Part shown: positions 1-6,894 of the stretch, piece by piece
Numbering within the stretch: the stretch's first letter is position 1
Layout: each line of letters starts with the position of its first letter
From: CAZKNF01 sp964554105
Lineage (GTDB): Bacteria; Bacteroidota; Rhodothermia; Rhodothermales; VXPQ01
Reading direction: 5' to 3'
Assembly: GCA_964554105.1 (NCBI GenBank)
Contig: CAZKNF010000083.1
Coordinates: 1-12,759 of the forward strand
DNA: 12,759 nucleotides
Program-made: the position numbers and the translations under genes
The notes under the pieces: generated by a model
What the model saw: only the letters and a program-made list of their open reading frames with translations
Told to the model about the DNA's origin: nothing
Database searches by the model: none

Positions 1-29
1 TGCTCCGTTCATAGCATCTTCATTTTACG

Positions 30-60
30 TTGCATCGCATTGGCAGACCGTCTATGTTTG
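30..60 (+). promoter_or_regulatory. Bacteroidota-type promoter for the propeller gene
   Basis: TATGTTTG at 53-60 is an exact match to the Bacteroidota -7 consensus TAnnTTTG. A TTG at 30-32 (GTTG against consensus TTTG) sits 20 nt upstream, the spacing expected for the -33 element. Transcription would start around 65-68 and leave a leader of about 105 nt before the ATG at 174. The motif and spacing are seen directly; promoter activity is inferred. Confidence 0.55.
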
Positions 61-173
61 CTTCTCGACCGCGGTGCAACGGCGTTAAGCCAGATCCGAG
101 CCGCTCGGGCTTCCCCTGCCGTGCGCTGGGTACGACCCCACTCAAGCTATTCCACAAACTCAGGTGTCGTTTT

Positions 174-3122
174 ATGAAACGATTGCTATTGCTCTCATCC
201 GGCCTTTGCGCCGCCCTCGTACTTTTCTGTTTCACAGCCGTCCAGACCGCCGAGGCGCAGTACAACGCCGGCGATGATTTTGAAGTCGCGTGGACGCTAA
301 GTGCCCACGAAAATACCGACCTGTTTCCGCGTGGACCGGCCTTCGGCGCGCGCGGCGTACTAACGGGGATGGACTTCGACGACGATGGAAACAAAGAAAT
401 TCTCTTCACGACGGACGAAACGCTGGCGCCGGAGGGTCCGGATCCGGGTTTTCTGGATGTCTTCCTTTATGAGGCGACCGGCGACGATACGTACGAATAC
501 GTCTGGCACTACACGATGCCGGAGGCTTCGAATTCGCTGGCGGCATTAACCTACGGCGACATGGACCAGGACGGTCTGTGGGAAATCTTTCTCGGCGTCC
601 CGACGATCGATGATGATCCGATGGATCTCTTTATTTTCGAGCAAGATGAGGAGGGCGTATTTCCGGATGAGCCGACAGCTACCTACGATTACGATCGTGA
701 AGGAAGCCTCGACTTTCGACCGGCAGGCTTCGCGCTCGAAGATATCGACGGTGACGGTGATATCGAGCTCGCCACCGTGTCCCGGACCGCCGGCTTACGA
801 GAGCTCGTCGTGATTTCGCTCACGGGAGAGCTCGACGCCTTCGCCACCTTCGACATCGAGTTCGAAGTGGGCGAGCAGGTGCTCGGCGGCGGTGCGGTTC
901 ACGACGTCGACATCGCGGATTTCGATGGCGACGGGATGAACGAAATCTGGGTGAACACCTGGGACAACTTCTCCTGGGCCATCTTTGAAGCGACCGGCGA
1001 TGACAGCTACGCTCTGGCGGCCGAGATCAATGCGGCCCGTGAGGACAACGATCCCGGATCATTCAACAGCCATAAGCTGCTCTTCCACGATGTGGAAGGC
1101 GACGGCGATCTCGAGCTGTTTGCCCCGATGTCGAACGGCAAGCTGTATTACCTGGACAATGTCGACGATGTCTCGACGATCAACAACGACAGCTTCGAAA
1201 TCGTCGGCATTTTCGATGAAACCGCCTCCGCGCGCGGAGGCGACATCGGCGACCTCGACGGAAACGGCCGGTTTGACATCGTCGCAGGGACCGGTACGGC
1301 GGAGACGCTCGAGCGGATCGAATATGATGGCGCCGGCGACCCCGCTGATTCGACGAGCTATACGTGGACGACCATTCTGGAAAGCACGGAAGGTGATGCC
1401 GATCGATACTATCCGCTCCGTATTACGGACGATCTGGACGGCGACGGACGGAATGAGGTCGTTGTAACGAACATCAATGCAACCAATGAAGGCCAGCCAT
1501 TGATTCTGGTCCTTGAATCGACAGTCGAGCCGACAGACTACGTGACCAGTAATGATGCGACGCTTGCCTGGACGCTCGATCCGCGAGAGTTCCCAGACCT
1601 GTTCGACCACGGACCTGAATTCGGCACGAACACGGTGCTGACGGGCATGGATTTCGACGACGACGGCAACAAGGAATTCCTGTTCAGTACCGACGAAACG
1701 GTCGCACCGAACGGTCCGGATCCGGGCTTCCTGGATGTATTCCTCTACGAAGCCACGGGCGATGACTCGTACGAGCATGTGTGGCACTGGACGCATCCCC
1801 AGGCTACCAACTCGTTCCCGCCGCTCGCCTGGGGCGACATGGATCAAGACGGACTGTACGAGATCTTCATGGGCGTTCCCACGATCGACGATCCGGATAA
1901 GCTCTACATCTTCGAGCAAGACGAGGAAGGCAACTTTCCGGATGATCCGACGAGCGTTTACGATTACGAGCGCGATCCCAGCGTCGATTTTCGTCCAGCC
2001 GGCTTCGCGCTGGAGGATGTCGATGGAGACGGGGACATCGAGCTCATTACGGTTTCGAGAACAGCCGGTGCGCGCGAGTTGGTCGTAATCTCCCTCACGG
2101 GTGAGATCGACGAGTTTACGGCATTCACGATCGAATTCGAGGTCGGCGAGACCGTACTCGGAGGCGGCGGTGTGTATGACGTAGACGTTGCCGACTTCGA
2201 CGGCGACGGCATGAGTGAGATATGGGTGAACACCTGGGACAACTTCAGCTGGGCAGTCTTCGAGGCGACCGGCGCCGATTCGTACGCGCTGGAGGCTGAG
2301 ATTGACGCCGCCATTCCCGTAAACGACCCGGGTTCCTACAATCGCCACAAGCTGCTCTTCACCGACGTAGAGGAAGACGGCGACCTTGAGCTCTATGCGC
2401 CGATGACGGACGGTAAGCTTTACTTCCTGGACGGCGTCGACGACGTATCGACGATCACGGGTGACAGCTTCGTCGAGGTCGGTACCTTCGATGAGACGGC
2501 GGAGGCTCGCGGCGGTGATCTCGGAGACTTCGACGGCGACGGAAATCTGGACATCATCGTAGGGCACGGCAACAGCGAGAGAGTCTCGCGCATCGACTAC
2601 GACGGCGTGGGGGATCCGGCCGATTCGACGAGCTATGAGTGGTCAATTCTGTTCGAGACGATAGGCGGCCCCAGCGAGTACATCTATCCCCTGAGGATAG
2701 CGGATGACCTCGATGGCGACGGCCTGAATGAGGTGGTCATCACGAACCGATATGCCTCTGCCGAGGGCCAGCCGGTGATCTTCATACTCGAAGCAACGGA
2801 CGCCGGACCTGTCGCCGTGGATCGGCCGGAAGAATTGCCGTCCGACTACGTCCTCGAGCAGAACTATCCGAATCCGTTCAATCCGACGACGACGATCGAC
2901 TTCGAGCTGAAGTCGGCTGCCACGGTGTCCGTGCGGGTCTACGACTCGGTCGGCCGTCTGGTCACGACGTTGATCAACGATGAGGCGCATGCGCCGGGGC
3001 GGTACAGCGTGGAGTGGAACGCTACCCGCGACGGCGGCGGATCGGTCGCGAGCGGCGTGTACTTCTACACGCTCGAATCGCGCGACGCGCGCCTCGCTAG
3101 AAAGATGGTGCTCATGAAGTAA
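174..3122 (+). CDS. Secreted double seven-bladed FG-GAP/VCBS propeller protein with T9SS-type sorting domain
   Basis: This 982-residue protein is probably exported and anchored or released at the cell surface; its ligand is unknown. Residues 1-28 form a signal peptide (MKR, hydrophobic core, cleavage after AEA28). Fourteen DxDxDG-like calcium-binding loops follow. Seven lie at about D67, D129, D190, D249, D306, D360 and D420, and seven at equivalent places from D493 to D845. The spacing of 54-62 residues matches one loop per blade of two seven-bladed beta-propellers. The two halves align at a constant offset of 426 residues (W40 with W466), dropping to 425 after a one-codon deletion. Residues 891-982 form a type A/FlgD-like C-terminal domain (QNYPNPFNP, GRLVTTL, SGVYFYTL, ending KMVLMK), the tag read by the type IX secretion system. 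The frame is open from 30, but the ATG at 174 is chosen because it begins the signal peptide and has AGGTG at 162-166. Family assignment is firm; partner and role are not known. Confidence 0.9.
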   Translation: MKRLLLLSSGLCAALVLFCFTAVQTAEAQYNAGDDFEVAWTLSAHENTDLFPRGPAFGARGVLTGMDFDDDGNKEILFTTDETLAPEGPDPGFLDVFLYEATGDDTYEYVWHYTMPEASNSLAALTYGDMDQDGLWEIFLGVPTIDDDPMDLFIFEQDEEGVFPDEPTATYDYDREGSLDFRPAGFALEDIDGDGDIELATVSRTAGLRELVVISLTGELDAFATFDIEFEVGEQVLGGGAVHDVDIADFDGDGMNEIWVNTWDNFSWAIFEATGDDSYALAAEINAAREDNDPGSFNSHKLLFHDVEGDGDLELFAPMSNGKLYYLDNVDDVSTINNDSFEIVGIFDETASARGGDIGDLDGNGRFDIVAGTGTAETLERIEYDGAGDPADSTSYTWTTILESTEGDADRYYPLRITDDLDGDGRNEVVVTNINATNEGQPLILVLESTVEPTDYVTSNDATLAWTLDPREFPDLFDHGPEFGTNTVLTGMDFDDDGNKEFLFSTDETVAPNGPDPGFLDVFLYEATGDDSYEHVWHWTHPQATNSFPPLAWGDMDQDGLYEIFMGVPTIDDPDKLYIFEQDEEGNFPDDPTSVYDYERDPSVDFRPAGFALEDVDGDGDIELITVSRTAGARELVVISLTGEIDEFTAFTIEFEVGETVLGGGGVYDVDVADFDGDGMSEIWVNTWDNFSWAVFEATGADSYALEAEIDAAIPVNDPGSYNRHKLLFTDVEEDGDLELYAPMTDGKLYFLDGVDDVSTITGDSFVEVGTFDETAEARGGDLGDFDGDGNLDIIVGHGNSERVSRIDYDGVGDPADSTSYEWSILFETIGGPSEYIYPLRIADDLDGDGLNEVVITNRYASAEGQPVIFILEATDAGPVAVDRPEELPSDYVLEQNYPNPFNPTTTIDFELKSAATVSVRVYDSVGRLVTTLINDEAHAPGRYSVEWNATRDGGGSVASGVYFYTLESRDARLARKMVLMK
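291..2768 (+). repeat. Tandem in-gene duplication, two units of about 1.28 kb
   Basis: The coding sequence from 291 to about 1493 is repeated from 1569 to about 2768 with a 1278 bp offset, becoming 1275 bp after one codon is lost near 1880. The protein copies are close (for example MDFDDDGNKE, PDPGFLDVFLYEATGDD, NTWDNFSW and RPAGFALED occur in both), whereas the DNA differs mostly at third codon positions. The duplication is therefore not recent, and both halves appear to have been kept under selection on the protein. Confidence 0.9.
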
Positions 3123-3129
3123 TGGCCGA

Positions 3130-3158
3130 ACGCAGACCGAGTTTGGCTCGCTCTGCGT
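3130..3158 (+). terminator. Stem-loop just downstream of the propeller gene
   Basis: A 7 bp stem (3130-3136 with 3152-3158), one C-C mismatch and a further 4 bp stem (3138-3141 with 3147-3150) enclose a 5 nt loop. It begins 8 nt after the stop codon. No T-run follows, so it may be an RNA 3' end stabiliser or a weak terminator rather than a classical intrinsic one. Confidence 0.4.
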
Positions 3159-3194
3159 AAACGCAACACGCCGTGCCCGATGCGGCAGCTGCTT

Positions 3195-3234
3195 AAAAAG
3201 AAGGGTCTCCATCAACGAAGATGGAGACCCTTCT
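3195..3234 (-). terminator. Intrinsic terminator between convergent genes
   Basis: A perfect 15 bp stem (3199-3213 with 3220-3234) encloses a 6 nt loop. Read on the minus strand the stem runs into five T residues (complement of 3195-3199), a good intrinsic terminator for the lipoprotein gene ending at 3355. On the plus strand the stem is intact but the following bases are T-poor. It may still back up termination of the propeller gene. Confidence 0.75.
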
Positions 3235-3272
3235 CGTTAGGAGCCATTTGGATTCCGAAGATGATCTCGTGG

Positions 3273-3361
3273 CCGGCACATCACGTCGCACGTCCCCGGC
3301 ACATCACGTCTCCGGCTTCATGACGTCACCTCGTACATCACGTCGCCGGCTTCATCACGTC
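3273..3361. repeat. Five-copy short degenerate tandem repeat
   Basis: Five copies of a 15-17 bp unit, about CCGGCwyATCACGTC, lie at 3273-3287, 3296-3310, 3312-3327, 3329-3344 and 3346-3361. Units 1 and 2 are identical over 15 bp. Unit 5 differs from unit 3 by one base. The first two are separated by 8 extra bases. The last unit overlaps the stop codon of the minus-strand lipoprotein gene, so the array forms its 3' untranslated region ahead of the terminator at 3195-3234. Function is unknown. Confidence 0.7.
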
Positions 3362-3813
3362 CGCTCGAACACCAGAACGACTTCATCTACATCGAGCTCG
3401 ACCCCGAAGAGCGTTTCGAGGATCGGTTCGTCGTCATCCGAGGTGAATACCACCTTCTCGGAATTCACGAACTCGTAGTCGAAATCGAAAGTCTCGGGGA
3501 ACTGTGATGAAAAGAAGTCGATCTCCCTGTCGTCCCCGTCGACGCTGAACTCCCCGTTGAAGATGTCGTCGTCTGGGGACCCGCTCACGTCCAGCAGCAG
3601 CGTGAAGAGGTCCTCATCCGCGACGTAGGTGATCAGGACGTCGTCGTACCTCGAGAGCACGAGCGCCGAAAAGTCCGTGGATTCCGAGCCGGCCTCCACG
3701 AGGCGCCACGTGCCGTCGAACAGAAGGGCATCGGTGTCGTCGTCCGCGGAATCACAGCCCGCAAGGAGAACTACTCCGAGCAACAGGGGAAGCGTTCGAA
3801 TCAGGGTGCGCAT
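3355..3813 (-). CDS. Small lipocalin-like lipoprotein
   Basis: This 152-residue protein starts with a lipoprotein signal peptide: MRT, a Leu-rich core and the lipobox LAGC with the lipidated cysteine at C20. The cysteine is followed by DSADDD, an acidic stretch typical of Bacteroidota lipoproteins, so an outer-membrane location is likely. The body opens with FDGTWRLVE, resembling the GxW strand of lipocalin-like domains. It continues as short alternating beta-like segments rich in Asp and Glu (FNGEFSVDGDD, FDFDYEF), ending VVLVFERT. The frame extends upstream to 4038, but the ATG at 3813 is preferred: it begins the signal peptide and has GAGGT (complement of 3822-3826) 8 nt upstream. It is monocistronic on the minus strand and converges on the propeller gene. 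The ligand is unknown, and the lipocalin call is a fold-level guess. Confidence 0.8.
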   Translation of the reverse strand: MRTLIRTLPLLLGVVLLAGCDSADDDTDALLFDGTWRLVEAGSESTDFSALVLSRYDDVLITYVADEDLFTLLLDVSGSPDDDIFNGEFSVDGDDREIDFFSSQFPETFDFDYEFVNSEKVVFTSDDDEPILETLFGVELDVDEVVLVFERT

Positions 3814-3836
3814 CACAGAATACCTCACGAGCGTCG

Positions 3837-4042
3837 GGTTGTTGGATGGATATCGTACGCCGTGTGTGGCCTTCGCATGCCGCAACGAACTCCAATTGGG
3901 CGCACAAAGCTCATCGGCTCGTTCGTTCGCACGCGGGTACCCGCATGCCTGCCAGTACGTAATTACTCCCTGTCGGGAGTTCGTACATCCTGCAGGTACG
4001 ACACCGAGCCGATTTGCTTCATCGCCACATCCATCCAAAACC
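3837..4042. repeat. Nested inverted repeats upstream of the lipoprotein gene
   Basis: Three inverted repeats lie one inside another. The outer arms, 3837-3851 and 4029-4042, pair over 14 bp with one bulged base. The middle arms, 3907-3921 and 4005-4019, pair at 13 of 15 positions. The inner hairpin pairs 3948-3952 with 3992-3996, 3955-3959 with 3982-3986, and 3965-3970 with 3975-3980. A perfect 12 bp palindrome, GCGGGTACCCGC, lies at 3933-3944. The outer arm stops 10 nt from the Shine-Dalgarno sequence of the lipoprotein gene. It could be a structured leader RNA, a small MITE-like element without clear target duplication, or an operator region. No protein-coding gene is supported here. Confidence 0.45.
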
Positions 4043-4076
4043 GTGCCGCCTGAATCGCCAAGGCTATTCTAGGCAA

Positions 4077-5156
4077 TCACGCCACGGTCACGCCGTCATC
4101 GAGATATACGTCTTGAATGGCGTTTAGAATCTCGATGCCATCCTCCAGAGACTTCTGGAAGGCCTTGCGTCCTGAGATCAGGCCCGTGCCGCCGGCGCGC
4201 TTGTTGACGACGGCCGTACGCACGGCCTGCTGGAGGTCGTTCTTTCCGGAGCCGCCGCCGGAGTTGATGAGACCGGCCCTTCCCATGTAGCAGTTCGCGA
4301 CCTGATAGCGTGTCAGGTCAATCGGATGATCGCTCGAGAGCTCCGAATAGATGCGCTCGTCGAGCTTTCCGTAGCTCGATCCGCCCATGTTCAGCGCTCT
4401 GAGTCCGCCGTTCTGCTCCGGCAGCTTCTGCTTGATGATGTCGGCCTCGATCGTGACGCCGAGGTGGTTGGCCTGGCCTGTCAGGTCCGCGCTCGCCTCG
4501 TGATTGACGCCGTTCTGCTTGAAGCCCGGGTTGCGCACGTAGCACCAGAGGATCGTCGCCATACCGAGCTCGTGAGCATGCGAAAACGCGTCGCTGATCT
4601 CCTGGAGCTGACGGCCGGATTCTTCGGAGCCGAAGTAGACCGTCGCGCCGACGGCGACGGCGCCCATGTTGTAGGCATCCTCGACGCGCGCGAAGAGGAT
4701 CTGGTCGTACGTATTCGGGTACGTCAGCAGCTCGTTATGATTCAGTTTGAGTACGAACGGAATCTTGTGCGCGTACTTCCGCGACACGGCGCCGAGCACG
4801 CCGAACGTAGACGCGACGGCGTTGCATCCGCCTTCGACGGCCAGCTCGACGATCCTCTCCGGATCGAAGTAGGCCGGATTCTTCGCAAACGAAGCGCCGG
4901 CCCCGTGCTCGATGCCCTGGTCTACCGGCAGGATCGAGAGATATCCCGTACCTCCGAGGCGGCCGTTGTCGAAGAGCTGCTGCAGGGACCGCAAAACGCG
5001 CGGGCTGCGATCGGATTGTGCCCACACTCGATCGATGAAATCGGGACCCGGGAGATGGAGATTTTCTTTCGGAATGGTTCGACTCTTGTGGTCGAGCAGA
5101 TCCGATGCCTCGCTGCCGAGGATATCGGCTATGCGCGATATTGCGACTTCAGCCAT
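4077..5156 (-). CDS. fbaB: Fructose-bisphosphate aldolase, class I (DhnA/FbaB type)
   Basis: The 359-residue product should reversibly cleave fructose 1,6-bisphosphate to dihydroxyacetone phosphate and glyceraldehyde 3-phosphate in the cytosol, serving glycolysis and gluconeogenesis. Length and sequence fit the bacterial DhnA/FbaB family (E. coli FbaB is about 350 residues), not the zinc-dependent class II enzymes. The TIM barrel carries LPVDQGIEHG (D79), LKLNHNELL, ATVYFGSEE, and ADIIKQKLP, whose K242 is the expected Schiff-base lysine. The glycine-rich phosphate-binding region INSGGGSGKND (299-307) and GGTGLISGRKAFQ (322-334) follows. All expected catalytic regions are present. The ATG at 5156 has no clear Shine-Dalgarno; the AT-rich leader is common for Bacteroidota. 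It appears to be transcribed alone from the candidate promoter at 5175-5206. A role in gluconeogenesis is inferred from the behaviour of E. coli FbaB. Confidence 0.95.
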   Translation of the reverse strand: MAEVAISRIADILGSEASDLLDHKSRTIPKENLHLPGPDFIDRVWAQSDRSPRVLRSLQQLFDNGRLGGTGYLSILPVDQGIEHGAGASFAKNPAYFDPERIVELAVEGGCNAVASTFGVLGAVSRKYAHKIPFVLKLNHNELLTYPNTYDQILFARVEDAYNMGAVAVGATVYFGSEESGRQLQEISDAFSHAHELGMATILWCYVRNPGFKQNGVNHEASADLTGQANHLGVTIEADIIKQKLPEQNGGLRALNMGGSSYGKLDERIYSELSSDHPIDLTRYQVANCYMGRAGLINSGGGSGKNDLQQAVRTAVVNKRAGGTGLISGRKAFQKSLEDGIEILNAIQDVYLDDGVTVA

Positions 5157-5174
5157 GATTCGATCTCAGTTATT

Positions 5175-5206
5175 CAAACAATCAAAGTGGAATTCCAATC
5201 ATCAAA
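5175..5206 (-). promoter_or_regulatory. Candidate Bacteroidota-type promoter for the aldolase gene
   Basis: On the minus strand, TTTG (complement of 5203-5206) is followed after exactly 20 nt by ATTGTTTG (complement of 5175-5182). The TTTG half of the -7 consensus TAnnTTTG matches and the leading TA does not. The 20 nt spacing equals that of the promoter at 30-60. It lies in a locally AT-rich stretch and would give a leader of only about 10-15 nt. Confidence 0.4.
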
Positions 5207-5329
5207 ACCCGTAGTGATAGAAAGTATTAAATCGCGAGGCGTTCCTCATAACGCTGGATTCATTACACTCGAGTAGTCGAGGGCGAAGCGCTTTTCTTCA
5301 CACGTTCTGCTTCGAAAGCCCAACGGCGG

Positions 5330-6388
5330 CTACCGCCTTGCCAATCGTACCCGCGTCTCCTTCGGAATGCGCTTTGCGTCCTCGAAGTAACTCGTGAGCT
5401 CGCGCGCGGCGAGGGGCACGGTAAGGAGGCCCTTTGCGCCGAATCCGGTGAAAATCCACACGTTGTCGCGGCCGGGCAGCGGTCCGACCATAGGAAGGCG
5501 GATGCCCGGCACCGTCACGCGCACGCCGGCGCGCTCGTCGATGATGGCCGCGTCGGCAACCGCGGGAAGCATGGTCCTGATTTTCTCGATGATGTCGGAC
5601 GTTCGGCGCGGCGTCGGCTCGACGTGCTCGAATTCGTGCTCGTAGGTGCTTCCGGCGATGAGAATGCCGTTCTCGTGCGCGACGTAACCGTGCCCAGCGA
5701 GATGAGGTAGATCCTCCGGCAGTGCGGGTGGCCGTTTGAGGCGCACAGTTTGCCCCTTCACGCCGTGCAGGCGTAGCCGTTCGAGCTCGGGGAATGCGGC
5801 ATATGCACGTCCGAGTGCGAGGACCGTCCGCTTCGAGGAGAGACGCTCGCCGCCGTCCAGTTCGACGCCGCCATCGTCCCACTTAACCACGGCGCGGCCG
5901 GTTCGGATCTCGGCTCCGCGAGCTTCTGCGGCTGACAGGATGCGGTGGACGAATGCACCGATGTCGATGGCGCCGCCGGTCGTGATGAGGAGTGCACCGT
6001 CGGCGGCAACGACATCCGGAAAGCGTTCTCGGCAATCCTGGGCGCCGATCCATTCGGCATGGTCTGGATGGTCGATCGCCGCACTCTGAAACCGCTCGAT
6101 CTGATCGCGGCCGTACGCCGGTCGCAGCGTCGGTCCTCGCCGGTAGAGGTCAGCAGCACCGGCGAGTTCCACTAGCTCGTCAAGGGCGGGCAGCGCCTCG
6201 TCCATCCGCCAGACAGAACGCGCTCGTAAGCCCAGAATGGGGTTGATGAGTCCGGCCGCCGCCCCGGAGCCGCCCGCTGCGGGGGCATGCTTCTCAAGCA
6301 CGACGACGGAGTGATCTCGACTCAGATGAAGCGCCGCACAGGCGCCGGCCAGCCCTGCGCCGGCTATGATGATCTCACAATCCGGCAC
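5330..6388 (-). CDS. FAD-dependent oxidoreductase, DAO (glycine/D-amino-acid oxidase) family
   Basis: This 352-residue flavoprotein has an N-terminal Rossmann motif IIAGAGLAGACAALHL (G10, G12, G15) and E32 closing the second beta strand, which binds the ribose of FAD. A GSGAAAGLINP segment (40-50) follows, as in DAO and MnmC-type oxidases. The C-terminal FAD-contacting signature comprises ERAGVRVTVPG (285-295) and FTGFGAKGLLTVPLAA (313-328). The family oxidises amines or imino acids (glycine oxidase, D-amino-acid dehydrogenase, the MnmC C-terminal domain). The substrate cannot be fixed from sequence here. It starts with GTG at 6388, supported by GAGG 4 nt upstream. It lies 36 nt behind the DUF4242 gene in the same direction, so co-transcription is likely. 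No convincing intrinsic terminator is seen between it and the aldolase gene; an imperfect T-poor hairpin occupies 5281-5321. Confidence 0.85.
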   Translation of the reverse strand: MPDCEIIIAGAGLAGACAALHLSRDHSVVVLEKHAPAAGGSGAAAGLINPILGLRARSVWRMDEALPALDELVELAGAADLYRRGPTLRPAYGRDQIERFQSAAIDHPDHAEWIGAQDCRERFPDVVAADGALLITTGGAIDIGAFVHRILSAAEARGAEIRTGRAVVKWDDGGVELDGGERLSSKRTVLALGRAYAAFPELERLRLHGVKGQTVRLKRPPALPEDLPHLAGHGYVAHENGILIAGSTYEHEFEHVEPTPRRTSDIIEKIRTMLPAVADAAIIDERAGVRVTVPGIRLPMVGPLPGRDNVWIFTGFGAKGLLTVPLAARELTSYFEDAKRIPKETRVRLARR

Positions 6389-6424
6389 GGATCCTCGCAG
6401 TCGGACGAACAGCGCTACTCGCGA

Positions 6425-6691
6425 TCAGACGAACATTTCCGGACTCACTTCCAGGGTGACCTCCGAGATCCGGTCTGCGGGCATGCCCGCGCGGCGCGCG
6501 TGCTCGGCGACAGCTTCGGGATTGGGCGCGTCATACTCGCAGTAGATCTTTCCTTCGGCCTCGGAAATGTAGCTCTTGATCCATACGACATCGGGCATGT
6601 CGCGCAGGACTTCATTCGAGCGGCGGCCAATCGCGTCCAGCTCTTCGGGCTTGAGTTCTCCGACCTCACGTTCAATGATGTAGCGCGGCAT
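6425..6691 (-). CDS. DUF4242 family small protein (SCO4226-like)
   Basis: An 88-residue cytosolic protein that opens MPRYIIEREVG and contains VVWIKSYISEAEGKIYCEYDAPNPEAVAEHARRAG as a characteristic DUF4242 run (about residues 35-69, cited here by position), then ADRISEV. The family is a ferredoxin-like alpha/beta fold. Streptomyces coelicolor SCO4226 is a nickel-responsive member, but metal binding is not established for this protein. The ATG at 6691 has an excellent Shine-Dalgarno, GGAGG (complement of 6697-6701), 5 nt upstream. The gene is complete and is the probable first gene of a two-gene unit with the FAD oxidoreductase 36 nt downstream. Confidence 0.85.
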   Translation of the reverse strand: MPRYIIEREVGELKPEELDAIGRRSNEVLRDMPDVVWIKSYISEAEGKIYCEYDAPNPEAVAEHARRAGMPADRISEVTLEVSPEMFV

Positions 6692-6702
6692 GCAGGCCTC
6701 CA

Positions 6703-6718
6703 GCGGGTCGCAGCCCGC
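6703..6718 (-). promoter_or_regulatory. Small hairpin next to the DUF4242 ribosome-binding site
   Basis: GCGGG (6703-6707) pairs with CCCGC (6714-6718) around a 6 nt loop. It ends one base from the GGAGG ribosome-binding site of the DUF4242 gene. Such a stem could influence translation initiation, but five GC pairs in GC-rich DNA are weak evidence. Confidence 0.25.
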
Positions 6719-6783
6719 GATCTTTATTGGAGTCGTGGATAGGGTGGTAGAATTGTAACGCAGCGGCGTCGAAGAGTTTCACG

Positions 6784-6804
6784 GTAGAGCATCGCGCGCT
6801 CTAC
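6784..6804 (-). terminator. Hairpin downstream of the kinase gene
   Basis: A perfect 7 bp stem (6784-6790 with 6798-6804) encloses a 7 nt loop, about 70 nt past the stop of the kinase gene and about 90 nt before the DUF4242 gene. No T-run follows on either strand, so its action as a terminator is uncertain. Confidence 0.3.
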
Positions 6805-6846
6805 GGGTTTCGGAGCCAGACTACTCCAACTGTAAGGGCATGCCTA

Positions 6847-6894
6847 TTTCAACGGTATCGCATTTTTGACTTTCTACGGTATCGCATTCTTGAC
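6847..6894 (-). repeat. 24 bp tandem duplication at the kinase gene's 3' end
   Basis: Units 6871-6894 and 6847-6870 are identical at 22 of 24 positions. Being 8 codons long, they keep the reading frame. The first unit encodes VKNAIP, then the TAG stop, then Lys. The second would read VKNAIPLK and is followed at once by another in-frame TAG (complement of 6844-6846). One of the two mismatches is the base that makes TAG in the first unit and TTG (Leu) in the second. Confidence 0.85.

Noticed and set aside
30..173. 48-codon N-terminal extension of the propeller protein
   Set aside because: It would bury the signal peptide behind a basic, non-hydrophobic stretch, and it overlaps the best promoter match. 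The ATG at 174 with AGGTG upstream is the better start.
1059..2567. 502-codon open frame on the minus strand inside the propeller gene
   Set aside because: It is antisense to a clearly coding gene with a signal peptide, repeated motifs and sorting domain. Its translation shows no recognisable domain. The open frame follows from the GC-rich, Asp/Glu-heavy codon pattern.
372..2740. RTX toxin-like calcium repeats
   Set aside because: The DxDxDG loops are spaced about 60 residues apart, one per propeller blade, not as the contiguous nine-residue GGxGxDxUx repeats of RTX proteins.
3273..3361. CRISPR-like array
   Set aside because: Units are only 15-17 bp with almost no spacers between them, they vary in sequence, and no cas genes are nearby. 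A degenerate tandem repeat is the simpler reading.
3814..4076. Small plus-strand genes of 63 and 147 codons across the lipoprotein upstream region
   Set aside because: They have no ribosome-binding site, domain or coding pattern, and the longer one runs antisense into the lipoprotein signal peptide. The region is better explained by inverted repeats.
4326..5276. 316-codon plus-strand open frame opposite the aldolase
   Set aside because: The aldolase on the minus strand is unambiguous in length and motifs. The opposite frame is composition-driven and has no family resemblance.
5281..5321. Intrinsic terminator after the FAD oxidoreductase gene
   Set aside because: The stem is 9 bp in two parts with a 4 nt bulge and a long loop, and no T-run follows on the minus strand.
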